Shown: positions 16,935 through 26,838 of the stretch, in pieces | Position numbering within the stretch: the first letter of the stretch is position 1 | Layout of the letters: every line of letters starts with the position of its first letter | DNA from: Bradyrhizobium sp. dw_411 | Lineage (GTDB): Bacteria > Pseudomonadota > Alphaproteobacteria > Rhizobiales > Xanthobacteraceae | Assembly (NCBI RefSeq): GCF_018449695.1 | Contig: NZ_JAAVUY010000025.1 | Span: 1-64,000 of the forward strand | DNA: 64,000 bases | Reading direction: 5' to 3' | Program-made: the position numbers and the translations under genes | The notes under the pieces: model-generated | What the model saw: the letters and a program-made list of their open reading frames with translations, nothing else | The model's database searches: none | Told to the model about the DNA's origin: nothing

Positions 16935-19622
16935 CTACAACACAGTCGCTTTGGGAGGATGTTCCAATTCGATCCGCCGCTTTTCGGCATCTTTCTTTCG
17001 CTTGTTGGCGGCGATCCGGTATTGGTCAATCGCATCGAGATCACTCTTCATCTCGACTGGCGTCGGAACCGGGATAGCCTTGCCGGCCGCCATGTCATGT
17101 CCCGAGCGTTCCGAGACCCGTTTCATCGCCCAATAGACCTGCTTGTGATCTTCATCTTCGACAACGACCATCCGCAGGCTCTGTGTTTTGACCTCGCTGT
17201 TAAATCGTTCAACGACTTTGCCCAGTAGGACTTCCTCAACGAGTCTTTCCCAGGTTTCTCTAAGATCGGTGTAGAAGTCTTTCGCAGACCGCCGCCATGC
17301 GTCCGTCGTGAAATCCGTGACGCCGTCAAAGCCCTTCAGCCGCACTCTGAGAGTGTCAATGCGCTTCGTGACAGGCTGTGCGATCCACGGCTCATCGATC
17401 TCGCTGATCAACCCAAAGCCGGCGGCTTCCGACTTATTGATATAATTTCGGACGAGAGGAATCGCCGGACTGGCTTGAGCTGCCGCATCGACCACCTCGT
17501 TGAAAAATAGAAGATTATGCGTGAAGATGATAACCTGCCGTCCCGCAGCCGCTTCTTTCACCAGCCTTGCGGCGACCCGCCGGATCCGGACATGATCGAG
17601 AGACGATACCGGGTCGTCAATGATCATGCCTTGGCGCGATGTGTCTCCGCCAACTTCGGCGAGGAAACAGGCCAGCGCAAGCGCGCGCTGCTCGCCTTCG
17701 CTTAGAACCTTGCTGTTCGGGGTTGCTTTGGCCGCGTTGAGCCCAACCTCGAAGTAGCTTTGCCCATCCTGGCTCCGATCATTGACGGCGAACGGAATGT
17801 GCGTCAGCGCCAGAGCCTCAATCTCGGCGACGATGCGCTTTTCGAGATTCTCCATGACGAGGCTACGCCGCAGCGATGTCATCTGCCGGGACACTGAACC
17901 GGTCTCGACGACGTCGCAGCATGCGAGAAGCTTGCGGCGCTCGTCCAAATCCGCCAGACGCGCCAGAACCACGGCAAGATCGTCAGACAGCTTCTTTCTA
18001 TCCTTGAGCGCGTCACGCCGCGCCCGATCGGTGGCGCGATTGCCATCGTTGGCAGCCGCCTTGTCGTCTGCCAGCGCCTCCGCCTCCAGTGCTTCCACCT
18101 CCGTCCGAAGTTTCGTTGCGATGGGGTCGGCAAGCAGAGGGAATGCAGTGAAATCGGCCAGCGCGGCAACGCCGACAATTGCATCTCGCCTCTTGCCGGC
18201 GGCCGTGCAATAAGCCGCTATTAGCGGCACCATCTCCTTGCGGTTGACCGCTAGATCGCCGAATTCGCCGAGCGCGGCCTCGACCGCCTCGCTGGTCGCG
18301 ATGGCAAGGTCTTTGATCTGGCGCAGGGCTTCGGCATGGGCATCGGACGCGCCTTGCGCCGCCTTATTAGCTGCGCCCGTAACGAAATCGTTGAATGCCC
18401 GCACGCGAGCCGCAGCGTCCGCTGTCATCGGCTCCTGGCAGAGCATACAACGATCGCCTTCTTGGTCCGGCAAATGCTCATGATCAATACCGGTGACGCT
18501 CGCGGCATAGGCGCGCGCATGGTCGAACATAAGCCGCCAGGGAGAAAGTCCGACGCCGGACAACGGCATCGTCGCAAAGGCACCTGACGCGGCAAGCTTC
18601 GCGGCCTGGGCTGTCGACTCGGCAGTCGCATATAGATTGCGATAGGTCTCGACGGCGGCCACTGAGAGCGCCTCGTCGATCTGTTCCGACGCTGTCAGGA
18701 GCTTCTGTAAAGCTGCCTTGGCACGTCGGCGCTTTGCGGCCATCGTTGAGGGGTCGCTTGCCAGGGCCTGCTCAAGACCAGCGAGCTCTGCCATCTCCTG
18801 CTCTGACACTGCCGCCAGCTTCCTCATCTCATCGGCGGAAGGCAATGCTTCCTTGGACTTAATTTCGAGACGAGCGAAAAGCTTTGCGACCGCGCCGGCG
18901 GTCGTGTATCCGCCAGGCAGCGGTGTTTTCAATTTCTTCTCAATGGCTTTTATCTCGTCCCGAAATCCAGCCTCCAACTCACCGCGAAGAAGGCCATGGC
19001 GCTCGAGAAGCGCAATCTCCGCAGGCAGAAATCCGATCCGATTTTGCTTGTCGACGTAGAGGCGAGCGTTTGCGGAATCGAAAACGGAAATCCGCGCGAT
19101 TGGCGCAGGCGGTTGTGTTCCGTCTTTCCAGGTGATGGGAGTGGGCTCCGTGGCACCTTCTTCGAGAAACCGGACAAGCACCTCGGCCGGTGGCTTGACG
19201 CCGATCTCAAATACGTTGCCAAGAAGGTCGTCCGCCGTCAGGCTACGGCATAGTTTCTTGGCTATCCGGCAATAGCCGCTCTTTCCGCTTCCGTTATCGC
19301 CGTAGATGACGGTGATGCCGTCGGTGGCGAAACGCAATTGCTGTTCTTCCGCCAAACGGTTCAGATGCTTGACGGGGCCGAGCGAGCAAAGCACCGCACG
19401 CGGCTCATTCGAGCTGCTTGCCTTCAGATGCTCCGTCGCGAGCGGCGAGCATGTCGGCGGCTTATCCGATACAAATCCGCCCACATGGCGGACCCGGGCG
19501 GCAATGGCGCTCTTGTCTTCCTCATCAAGGATGAAGCCTGGCTGCGCAGCATGCCTTCTCAGAGCATCCCGGGTCCAGTCATGCTGCTTGTCCGCCCATT
19601 CCAGAAGTCCAACTTCGGCCAT
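16935..19622 (-). CDS. RloC/PrrC-like AAA_13 ATPase with zinc hook
   Basis: An 895-residue ABC-type ATPase. Walker A is GDNGSGKS (108-115), the ABC signature is LSEGEQRALALA (near 641) and Walker B is IIDDPVSSLD (D669/D670). Between them is a long coiled-coil with a CxxC hook, CMLC at 392-395, as in Rad50 and RloC. The C-terminal 200 residues contain RETWE (R788, E792) and later histidines (H826, H842), comparable to the Arg-x3-Glu ... His triad of the PrrC/RloC anticodon nucleases. This suggests a DNA-damage-sensing ATPase fused to a tRNA-cutting domain that shuts down translation in infected cells. The nuclease assignment is inference. It is the last gene of a minus-strand defence string, 30 bases after the YhaN-like gene, and no hsd genes accompany it. 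Confidence 0.72.
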   Translation of the reverse strand: MAEVGLLEWADKQHDWTRDALRRHAAQPGFILDEEDKSAIAARVRHVGGFVSDKPPTCSPLATEHLKASSSNEPRAVLCSLGPVKHLNRLAEEQQLRFATDGITVIYGDNGSGKSGYCRIAKKLCRSLTADDLLGNVFEIGVKPPAEVLVRFLEEGATEPTPITWKDGTQPPAPIARISVFDSANARLYVDKQNRIGFLPAEIALLERHGLLRGELEAGFRDEIKAIEKKLKTPLPGGYTTAGAVAKLFARLEIKSKEALPSADEMRKLAAVSEQEMAELAGLEQALASDPSTMAAKRRRAKAALQKLLTASEQIDEALSVAAVETYRNLYATAESTAQAAKLAASGAFATMPLSGVGLSPWRLMFDHARAYAASVTGIDHEHLPDQEGDRCMLCQEPMTADAAARVRAFNDFVTGAANKAAQGASDAHAEALRQIKDLAIATSEAVEAALGEFGDLAVNRKEMVPLIAAYCTAAGKRRDAIVGVAALADFTAFPLLADPIATKLRTEVEALEAEALADDKAAANDGNRATDRARRDALKDRKKLSDDLAVVLARLADLDERRKLLACCDVVETGSVSRQMTSLRRSLVMENLEKRIVAEIEALALTHIPFAVNDRSQDGQSYFEVGLNAAKATPNSKVLSEGEQRALALACFLAEVGGDTSRQGMIIDDPVSSLDHVRIRRVAARLVKEAAAGRQVIIFTHNLLFFNEVVDAAAQASPAIPLVRNYINKSEAAGFGLISEIDEPWIAQPVTKRIDTLRVRLKGFDGVTDFTTDAWRRSAKDFYTDLRETWERLVEEVLLGKVVERFNSEVKTQSLRMVVVEDEDHKQVYWAMKRVSERSGHDMAAGKAIPVPTPVEMKSDLDAIDQYRIAANKRKKDAEKRRIELEHPPKATVL

Positions 19623-19652
19623 TCCCCACCCCCGTTTTTGGCGACATTATAA

Positions 19653-22600
19653 TTATTGATCCGTTCCGATGTTATGTATTCGTGCGTCGGGACAGACTTT
19701 CTTCGCGATGTCGCACAGGTGCCTATGATGCGTCAGGTAGATGACCTGCCCTGCTCCTGCCATGTCGGCGAACAGCCGGAATGCTTCTTCGGCTCGAAAA
19801 TCGTCAAACGTCTCCATAATATCGTCAGCGACGAACGGCACTGGGCTGCGCGCTCGAACGAATTCGTGGTAGCCGGCCACGCGCAGCGCGAGATAGAGCT
19901 GGAAGCGTGTACCTTTCGATAGTTCGTGGGCGGACTTCGAGCCGCCTGCGGCCGACAGGGCAATCAGGGTTTCGCCGTCCCTGCCGGGCTGGGCCACGAG
20001 CCCACTATAATTGCCGCGACTGACCGTTCGAAATGCCGCGGAGGCGCGCGTCATCATCGAGCTACGATGGTGCTCGCGGTAAGCCCGCAACGCCTGCTCC
20101 ATGGCGATCGTGCCCGCACGGAGTTGCAGGTAGCGTCCAGCACCGTCCTGGATTTCTAGCAGCGTCGTGCGGCGACGCTCCTCAATTTCCGCGACTTTGG
20201 AATCCCCTCCGATCGCCTCGACTTGATCAATCGCCTGACTTCGCGAGGCGAACAGTTCGTGGCAACGCCTGTCTTGGTCGTCGAAACGTGCCTTCAGCTC
20301 GATAAGCTCAGCCTCCAGCCCAGGTCGATCGGCAGTATCGAGGATGCGTTCGGCTTCAGCAACATCGGGGAGGCGTAATGCTTCGCGGATTTCATCCTCC
20401 GCATCTTCGACATCCGCCTGCAGTTCAGTTCGTTTGCCAACGTCCAGAAGTTTTCCAGCGATCTCGGCCAGAGAAAAAACGCCGAAGAACGATGTCATCC
20501 TACTTTTCTGCTCTTCGTGAATCGCCAGCGTTTCCGCCAGCAACCGTTCCCTCTTTTGCGCGTCTCCGAGATTATCCGTTGCTTTGGCGCGACGTGCGCG
20601 ATCTGTGACCGCGTCACGAACACGATCGCCGACGCGCTGCGCCAGATCGAGGACCGTGCTTGAACCGACCGGAATCGCCATCTCGCTACAGATGGCAGCA
20701 ATTTCATCGCGAAACGCGGTCTGGTCCTTTTCCATCTTATCGATGCGATCGACCAAGCCTGCCTTCATTTCGAGAGCTGGTCCAAGATCGGCGATGGCTG
20801 ACAGAACCTCGCGCACGGTCGCAAGCGCCGGTATTTCGGCCTGATCGCCGAGCCAGCACGCCTTGCACGCCGTAGCCCAGGATGTGGTCCAGATCTGTTC
20901 ATCTGCGCTCGCCTGTTCCGCGGCGCGTTCGCGCTGTAGTAGCTCGCGTTTTCGCTCGTCCGCAGAAGCGCGCAAGGCCCGAATATTGCCTTCGCGGTCG
21001 AGGATCACCTGAGCCGCCGTGAGAAGATCGTCGAAGCCAGATTCAGAGTCATGGGAGACGCCGGCGCCATCGAGGACAGCTTTCAGCCGGTCATGAGCCT
21101 CCTGCGCATCGGCCTCGGCTTCGCGCAAGTCACGCTCGGCTGTAAGAACAGCCTCTCGCGTTTCCAATACCTTCTCGCGCCGCGCAAGCCAACCTTCGAC
21201 GTCTGTCAGCGCGACATCATCGGCGAATGATGCCGCCATCGTGCGAACAGCAGCCGCGATCTCATCGCGAATTAACTGCACGGTCGTTGCAGCTGCGTCC
21301 TTAAGTTCGATGGCCCGCGTCAATTCCGCCGTGGCGACGGTGAGAGATTGCCCATTCTGATGCAGTTTCGCCAAATCTGACATATGCGACTGGCGGCTCG
21401 ATGTGATGATGTCGTCGTGTCGCAGCGCGCCCTCGAACGCGTCAGCTGATGTGGGCTCGAGATCACGGCGGTGTGCTGACCAGGCCTGCTCGCGCTGTGT
21501 CCGGATGGCGGCCGCCTCTTGGTCGGAGACAATGCCTGTCATGCCGGCGATGGCGTCGCGTTCCGCTTCGAGCCGGCGTACCTCGCTTGTCAACCGATCA
21601 ACATCGGCAACATGTTGACGGAACTCCCGCTGCGCATCATCAAGCGCCGTCTTCCAATGCTGGATTGCCTCCCCACTAAGGCACGGCATTGCGAGGAGGT
21701 CCTCGACCTCGCCCCGCCAAGGATGCAGCATCCGGAGGCGATCGGTCAGCGTCATATTCGCGGCCTCACGGGCCCTTATCGCCAATCGGCGTCGCGCAAC
21801 ATGGTCAGCGTTGCGCGAGGTGGCGACGGCCGCCGTCAATCGGGCGATCGCGCCGTCCCTGCCTCGTTCCGTTTCCGTATCCTCTCCGGCTTCGTGCAGC
21901 GCGGCCTCCGCATCCGCCAGCCGGTGACGGGCGTCTGCAAGTTCCGTCGTGGCGGTCCGGATGGCATTGTCGATGCCGGAGCGAGATTCGACCAGCTCGC
22001 GCAGGCGACCGATGGTTGAAGCCCCGAGCAAGAGGCGTCGGGGGTCCGCTTCTCGTTCCCGCTCCATCCGGGTCAAGATGCCGGCCACGGCCAATTCCGC
22101 TGCTTGCAGTTGCAACCGCCGTTCCGGAATATCCTTCTCGGCTGTCACATGCCGGGCTCGCAGGTCAGCGAGCCCTTCCACTCTGCTGAAAAGCCGTAAT
22201 GCCGGCTCGTCAACGGTGATCGACTCGATTTCAATGCCAAGTCGCTCGATCTCGTCGGCGACTGCCCGCGTTTGTACGCCGAGCTCTATCTCCTCCTTCT
22301 GCAACTTCGGCAGATCCTCGCTCCAGGTCGAAGGCGGAACAGGTAACTCGGCGAGCGGCTGGAGGCGTTCGCGGAACGATCGGAGCGCGGCGAGACGCGG
22401 CAGAACGGCGAGATGACGCTGAATTTCGTCGAGCCGCGCCTGGATGCGCGTTCGTTCACCAATCGCTTCGTCATATTGTGACGAAGCACGGTCGCGGATG
22501 TCGATGAGCCGCGCGTAGTCAGACGCCAGCGTATCGAACCGCTCCCGTTCGGCTTTCAATTCGGCGAGACGCGTTTTGAGATCGGCGAGAATCCCGCTCC

Positions 22601-23138
22601 GCGAACGATATTTGTAGAAGCCATCGGCCTCCGCCCTTAGGTCGAGTAACTTGCGGCTGAGATCGGAAAGGCCAGCGCTGGCCGAAAACAGCAGCTCTCC
22701 AAGATCACCTCTGCTGGCGAGAATGCTCTCGCCCCCTTTTTCCAGGGTCTCGTCATCAAGTGAAAACATGGTGCGATATGACTCGCGATCGATGCCGCCA
22801 AGTTCGCTACGGATAACGCTTTCGGCAATCGGTCGATCGTCGGAATCAAGCAGGCTGTTCTGCGGCCTCTTGATACGAACGAACTCCCGGGCTTCAGCGG
22901 CGAACTCGAGGACGCCGCCCACCCGCATGGTTGGATAAGGATGAAGGAAGCCGAACGGACTCTGCGTTCCCATCCCGAACAGCAGATCGAGAAAAGCCGC
23001 GAGAGCGGTCGATTTGCCCGCCTCGTTCGGACCATAGACGATGTGCAGGTCCGGCAGGCTTTGCGGCCTTTCACCGAAGTCGATGCTCTGACCGGTAAAG
23101 TTTCCGAAGCGAGTGAGATCGAGGCGTTTGAGGCGCAT
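19653..23138 (-). CDS. YhaN/SbcC-like AAA ATPase
   Basis: A 1161-residue SMC-type protein (COG4717, YhaN group). The N-terminus has RFGNFTGQSIDFG and Walker A GPNEAGKS (36-43) with LDLLFG and the following family block GGIDRESYRTMFSLDDETLE. The middle is about 800 residues of coiled-coil. The C-terminus has the signature LSKGTRFQLYLALRVAGYHE, Walker B-like VPFVADDIMETFDDFR and the H-loop VIYLTHHRHLCD. It probably forms a complex with the SbcD-like phosphoesterase encoded 3 bases upstream (TAG-CTC-ATG), giving a repair or anti-phage nuclease complex related to SbcCD and Rad50-Mre11. No zinc hook CxxC was noticed. Confidence 0.85.
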   Translation of the reverse strand: MRLKRLDLTRFGNFTGQSIDFGERPQSLPDLHIVYGPNEAGKSTALAAFLDLLFGMGTQSPFGFLHPYPTMRVGGVLEFAAEAREFVRIKRPQNSLLDSDDRPIAESVIRSELGGIDRESYRTMFSLDDETLEKGGESILASRGDLGELLFSASAGLSDLSRKLLDLRAEADGFYKYRSRSGILADLKTRLAELKAERERFDTLASDYARLIDIRDRASSQYDEAIGERTRIQARLDEIQRHLAVLPRLAALRSFRERLQPLAELPVPPSTWSEDLPKLQKEEIELGVQTRAVADEIERLGIEIESITVDEPALRLFSRVEGLADLRARHVTAEKDIPERRLQLQAAELAVAGILTRMEREREADPRRLLLGASTIGRLRELVESRSGIDNAIRTATTELADARHRLADAEAALHEAGEDTETERGRDGAIARLTAAVATSRNADHVARRRLAIRAREAANMTLTDRLRMLHPWRGEVEDLLAMPCLSGEAIQHWKTALDDAQREFRQHVADVDRLTSEVRRLEAERDAIAGMTGIVSDQEAAAIRTQREQAWSAHRRDLEPTSADAFEGALRHDDIITSSRQSHMSDLAKLHQNGQSLTVATAELTRAIELKDAAATTVQLIRDEIAAAVRTMAASFADDVALTDVEGWLARREKVLETREAVLTAERDLREAEADAQEAHDRLKAVLDGAGVSHDSESGFDDLLTAAQVILDREGNIRALRASADERKRELLQRERAAEQASADEQIWTTSWATACKACWLGDQAEIPALATVREVLSAIADLGPALEMKAGLVDRIDKMEKDQTAFRDEIAAICSEMAIPVGSSTVLDLAQRVGDRVRDAVTDRARRAKATDNLGDAQKRERLLAETLAIHEEQKSRMTSFFGVFSLAEIAGKLLDVGKRTELQADVEDAEDEIREALRLPDVAEAERILDTADRPGLEAELIELKARFDDQDRRCHELFASRSQAIDQVEAIGGDSKVAEIEERRRTTLLEIQDGAGRYLQLRAGTIAMEQALRAYREHHRSSMMTRASAAFRTVSRGNYSGLVAQPGRDGETLIALSAAGGSKSAHELSKGTRFQLYLALRVAGYHEFVRARSPVPFVADDIMETFDDFRAEEAFRLFADMAGAGQVIYLTHHRHLCDIAKKVCPDARIHNIGTDQ

Positions 23139-23141
23139 GAG

Positions 23142-24413
23142 CTATGCACCCTTTTCGGATGCGTGGAGTCTCGCAAGAATATCCTCAGTGCCCTCTCGCG
23201 CCAGAAGCGTAAGACCCGCCTTGAAGGCAGCCTCGTCAGCGCCGAAGCCGTCGCGGCATTCCTGCGGGAGCTGCGCTCTCAATTCGTCGGCGACTGCGGC
23301 GAGCTCCGCCTGAAAGCTCTCCGACTGAAGCACCTCCTCCTCGATGAGGCGTCGCAGTTCCACGAGCGGATCGGCAGAGGAGTCGGCTGTCTCCGTAACA
23401 GAATGGGTTGCCACTTCGAGCTTTTCGATCCAGCACGCACCGATGAGGGATCCACGGTCATCCGCCTCGGCCTTAAGGAGATCATGATCGCGCCGAATGC
23501 GCCAAGACAATGCGGTGGCACCGGTCACGCGCAGCCGGGCAACGAGATGTTCGGAGCCGACGGCCTCACGCGTCTGCTCCAGCACGCGGGTCACAGCAGT
23601 GATAAGATCGCGCCAGTCGTCGAGGCCGGTGGCGTCGATCGAGACCCGTTCAAATTGTGCGATACTGGTGGCTCGCTCCTCGATGTGGATCGAACGATCG
23701 TCCCGAATGGTGACAAGCGTCACCGATTTTGCACCGGATTCGTTGATGTCGCGCCCCTGCGGCATGCCCGGCATTACGATCGCGCAGGCACCTTCCACAA
23801 TCGATCGTTTATGCACATGACCCAGAGCCCAATACTGGAAGCCGGTGGCGTGCAGGTCAGATAGACTGCATGGCGCATAAGGATCGTGGCCGGGAGCTCC
23901 TGCAAGGCTCGTGTGCATGATGCCGATGTTCACGGCACCCGCGACCGCGGGCTTGTACTTTGCGATCAAGCTTTCAGGAGCGTGCGGTTGCGCGAAACTC
24001 AGGCCATGGATTGCGACAGGGAAATGGCCCGCGTCCCGGTCGACGGCCACTGCTTCAGCGCGACCGCCGAAGACCTTCACGGAGTCTGGAAAGGTCAGTT
24101 CCTTCGTTATTCGAGAAAGCGCGTCGTGATTGCCGCGAATGATAAAGACGCGAATCCCGGCCTGATGTAGGCGTCGGATCTGCTCGGCCAAAAAACGCGC
24201 CGTTTTCATGGATGTCTGATCACCGTCGTAAAGATCGCCTGCCAGAACCAGCGCGTCGACGCGCTCTTCCAGGCATAGATCGACGATGCGTACAAAAGCC
24301 CGCCGCGTCGCGTTCCCAATCAGGTCGGCAAGATCGGGATTGCGCAGGGCAAGCGACCGTAGCGGAGAATCGAGATGAATGTCCGCTGCGTGGACGAAGC
24401 GATACGATGCGAT
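23142..24413 (-). CDS. SbcD/YhaO-like metallophosphoesterase
   Basis: The frame encodes YRFVHAADIHLDSPL, then VLAGDLYDGDQ, FIIRGNHDALSR, NIGIMHTSLAG and YWALGHVHKR, the full Mre11/SbcD set of metal ligands (D11, H13, D, N, H, H). The C-terminus has a family cap region. The first ATG at 24209 lies after the DxH motif and would lose it. Upstream, an in-frame TAA lies at 24428-24426 and no ATG, GTG or TTG lies between it and the motif. The only plausible initiator is ATC at 24413, where relatives are expected to have ATG, and it has a GGGGAGGGG site 1-2 bases upstream of AAC. The product is then 423 residues. It is coupled to the YhaN-like gene. An inactive start through mutation is the alternative. 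Confidence 0.75.
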   Translation of the reverse strand: MASYRFVHAADIHLDSPLRSLALRNPDLADLIGNATRRAFVRIVDLCLEERVDALVLAGDLYDGDQTSMKTARFLAEQIRRLHQAGIRVFIIRGNHDALSRITKELTFPDSVKVFGGRAEAVAVDRDAGHFPVAIHGLSFAQPHAPESLIAKYKPAVAGAVNIGIMHTSLAGAPGHDPYAPCSLSDLHATGFQYWALGHVHKRSIVEGACAIVMPGMPQGRDINESGAKSVTLVTIRDDRSIHIEERATSIAQFERVSIDATGLDDWRDLITAVTRVLEQTREAVGSEHLVARLRVTGATALSWRIRRDHDLLKAEADDRGSLIGACWIEKLEVATHSVTETADSSADPLVELRRLIEEEVLQSESFQAELAAVADELRAQLPQECRDGFGADEAAFKAGLTLLAREGTEDILARLHASEKGA

Positions 24414-24451
24414 GTTCCCCTCCCCTTATAACTCAATTGGATCCCCGTAGC

Positions 24452-26836
24452 CTAACGGTCAACGTCATCAAAAATGGATCGCCTCGCGGGCGCTCGGATC
24501 GCCACAGGTTTTGCTTCTTGTTCACGGGCGACCGGAGACATATGGCTCCACTCGGCAGCGTGATCGGGCTTGTCTTTCGCCTCTTTTCGCTCGCCAATGT
24601 CCTCGATCGCGCGCGCCATAGCCTGTCGCGCTTCATCGATCAGCCTTCGCGTCGAGGCGTCCAGCCCATCGAATTCCTCCAGTATATCGAAACCACGTGA
24701 ATAGTTTTCGAAATGCGACTCTGGATCATCGTTGAGATCGGCATCCTCCGCAATCGTCGCAATACGCACCGGGGCTTCGACCAACGCATCCGAGCGCAGT
24801 TTGATACCGAGTGCTATTACTTGTTGCGGCGGCATCAATCGCAGAATGTCTTCATCTTCGAAAAACGACAGATCGAAATCACTCAAAGCCGTTTCTTGAA
24901 GACGGGTGCTCGATCGATCTTGATCGTATTCGTCCAGCCACCCCAAACGATAAGCGCGGGCATGTGCCAGAACCTTGGGATCCTGAGATACGCGATAACT
25001 AGCCCATGATTCCCGCCGAAGAATCTCTTCGTCGGCGACCACGACGCGCTCGAACACCTTGTCGCTGGCCCGTTCAGCTAGAAACCTGAACATCAACCAA
25101 TTGATCGACGTCTCATCAGGGATTCGAGACAGTCGGGCAACCAAGACATCGTCCAAGGTCGCCGGAATCGTCGGGGCGTCCTGAATGGAACGCATGCCCT
25201 CGCAGACAAAGCTGCCCAGGATCGTTTCAATGGTCGCACCGCGGAGCAGAGCCGCAATGAAATGCGGCCGTTCCCTAAGAATGCTCGTCAGTGCGTCCGC
25301 GATTGTCGGATGAGCGAACGACCATGTCTCAGCGCCGCTGACGACAGCCGTTCGAAGAAACGATCCCTTGAGTTCAGCCAGGCTATCGCGGATACGCGGA
25401 GCCGGCACGCCGGTAAGTTCGCTCACGACGGATAGGGCTGACGCGTCGATTGTATTATGCGGCATCGCGCCTTGATGGACATAGACGAGAATGAGCGCGG
25501 CGCGAAGAGGATCGTCCAGAGCATTGATGGTGTCGATCAGGTGCTCCTTCGGTTCGCGCATGAAGCGGAGAAGCTCGCTCTTCGTGATAGCAAGGCTCTT
25601 TGTAAACGATGGGTCTCCGAGACGCTCGGCTATCCCAGGAAGAAATTCCGGAATGGTCGCGACTTCTTCGAGATGCGATTTGACGCTGCGCTTCCAACTC
25701 TGTGTCTGCGAGCCGAAGTTGATGTGATTGTAGAGAATCTGTCCTTTCTCCGATGGGCTCAAGTCACCGACATCGACAATCGCGCGGCCGTCGATAAACA
25801 TTGGCAGATTGCGTTGTCCGAGCCGCCGCATCGCGGCTTCGTAGATGTGCCGCCGAGACGTCAGCAGAAAGCGATTTCCATGGCTTATCGCGGCCTGGAC
25901 CTTTCGGAAAGTCGAGGCCCAATCCTGCACGTATTCCTCGCGAACGACATTGGAGCCGAAGGCGTCATCGATCCAGAAGAACCGACCGGGATCGTGGGCA
26001 TTCCATGCGGCGTCGAAATCGCGCGGGCTGGTCAGATTCAGGACAGTGTGGCGTTGGCCTTCCGATGCGATCGTGGACAATATTGCGCCGATCGCGGATT
26101 TTCCTGTCGACGGATTCCCGAGCAGCAGGACGATGCCATGTTCGTTGAGGGCTTTGACGGACTTCCGATGCGCTGCGGTCGGGACATAGACTTTCAGTTT
26201 TGGGATCCAATGATCCAGTAACGCGCGGGTCTGCTGTAGCAGTCGCTGGTCCAGAATCGCCGAGAGATCGCCGAGCCCATAGACTTGTGGCACGAGGGCT
26301 CGCAAACGCGCGCTGCTACGTATCGCCCGGACTAGATATTGCTTGCCAAAGACATGCGCCTTTTTCACGCCAAGCGCGCGCAGCTTCTTCCGAAGCTCCA
26401 ATGCAACAGGTGCATCGACGCTCATGCTCGTCATAAAAACGTAGGTGTGAGCTTGTCCGGCGGCGACGAGTTCCTCGACGTGCTCTAACTCCGGTGTCAA
26501 ATCCCCAACCTTGAGGTGTTGTGAGGAATTCGAGGAGTGCTTGCATTGCACGCTGCCAATATGCGTTGCCCCGCCGCCGTTCGAAGGAATGAGAAAGACG
26601 GCATCTTGACCACCATCTTGCGCCTCTCGGAATATTTCGACGGGACGGTGAAGAACCTCCTCGCACACCTGCGAGCAAAGATCTTGAAATGCTCTCCAGC
26701 CGATGCTGTGCAATGCGAGATCGGTCCACGGCCCTTCGGCCCGTGCCGCTGCACCTAAGCCACCGGCATCGGGCGCCTGGCCACTGGCGAGGATGCCGCT
26801 ATTTTCCGCTAATGCCTTCATCTCAATGACCGTCAT
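24452..26836 (-). CDS. Mrr-like nuclease fused to STAND ATPase
   Basis: A 794-residue fusion. Residues about 40-180 look like a PD-(D/E)XK restriction endonuclease of the Mrr type: the motif EAQDGGQDAVFLIP (D74, D78) and IGSVQCKHSS (Q97, K99). Residues about 205-500 are a STAND-type NTPase (nSTAND3-like) with GNPSTGKS at 240-247 and Walker B FFWIDDAFG (D290/D291), then a winged-helix-like part (FLRTAVVSGAETWSFAHPTI). The C-terminal 280 residues are helical and may sense the trigger. Such architecture is typical of defence NTPases related to Avs, which cut DNA when a phage protein is bound. It is shorter than known Avs proteins, so the sensor may differ. It is coupled to the DUF3223 gene (TAG-GG-ATG). 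Confidence 0.78.
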   Translation of the reverse strand: MTVIEMKALAENSGILASGQAPDAGGLGAAARAEGPWTDLALHSIGWRAFQDLCSQVCEEVLHRPVEIFREAQDGGQDAVFLIPSNGGGATHIGSVQCKHSSNSSQHLKVGDLTPELEHVEELVAAGQAHTYVFMTSMSVDAPVALELRKKLRALGVKKAHVFGKQYLVRAIRSSARLRALVPQVYGLGDLSAILDQRLLQQTRALLDHWIPKLKVYVPTAAHRKSVKALNEHGIVLLLGNPSTGKSAIGAILSTIASEGQRHTVLNLTSPRDFDAAWNAHDPGRFFWIDDAFGSNVVREEYVQDWASTFRKVQAAISHGNRFLLTSRRHIYEAAMRRLGQRNLPMFIDGRAIVDVGDLSPSEKGQILYNHINFGSQTQSWKRSVKSHLEEVATIPEFLPGIAERLGDPSFTKSLAITKSELLRFMREPKEHLIDTINALDDPLRAALILVYVHQGAMPHNTIDASALSVVSELTGVPAPRIRDSLAELKGSFLRTAVVSGAETWSFAHPTIADALTSILRERPHFIAALLRGATIETILGSFVCEGMRSIQDAPTIPATLDDVLVARLSRIPDETSINWLMFRFLAERASDKVFERVVVADEEILRRESWASYRVSQDPKVLAHARAYRLGWLDEYDQDRSSTRLQETALSDFDLSFFEDEDILRLMPPQQVIALGIKLRSDALVEAPVRIATIAEDADLNDDPESHFENYSRGFDILEEFDGLDASTRRLIDEARQAMARAIEDIGERKEAKDKPDHAAEWSHMSPVAREQEAKPVAIRAPARRSIFDDVDR

Positions 26837-26838
26837 CC

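Noticed and set aside
16935..19622. A type I restriction-anticodon nuclease locus (EcoprrI type)
   Set aside because: No hsdR, hsdM or hsdS genes lie next to the RloC-like gene.
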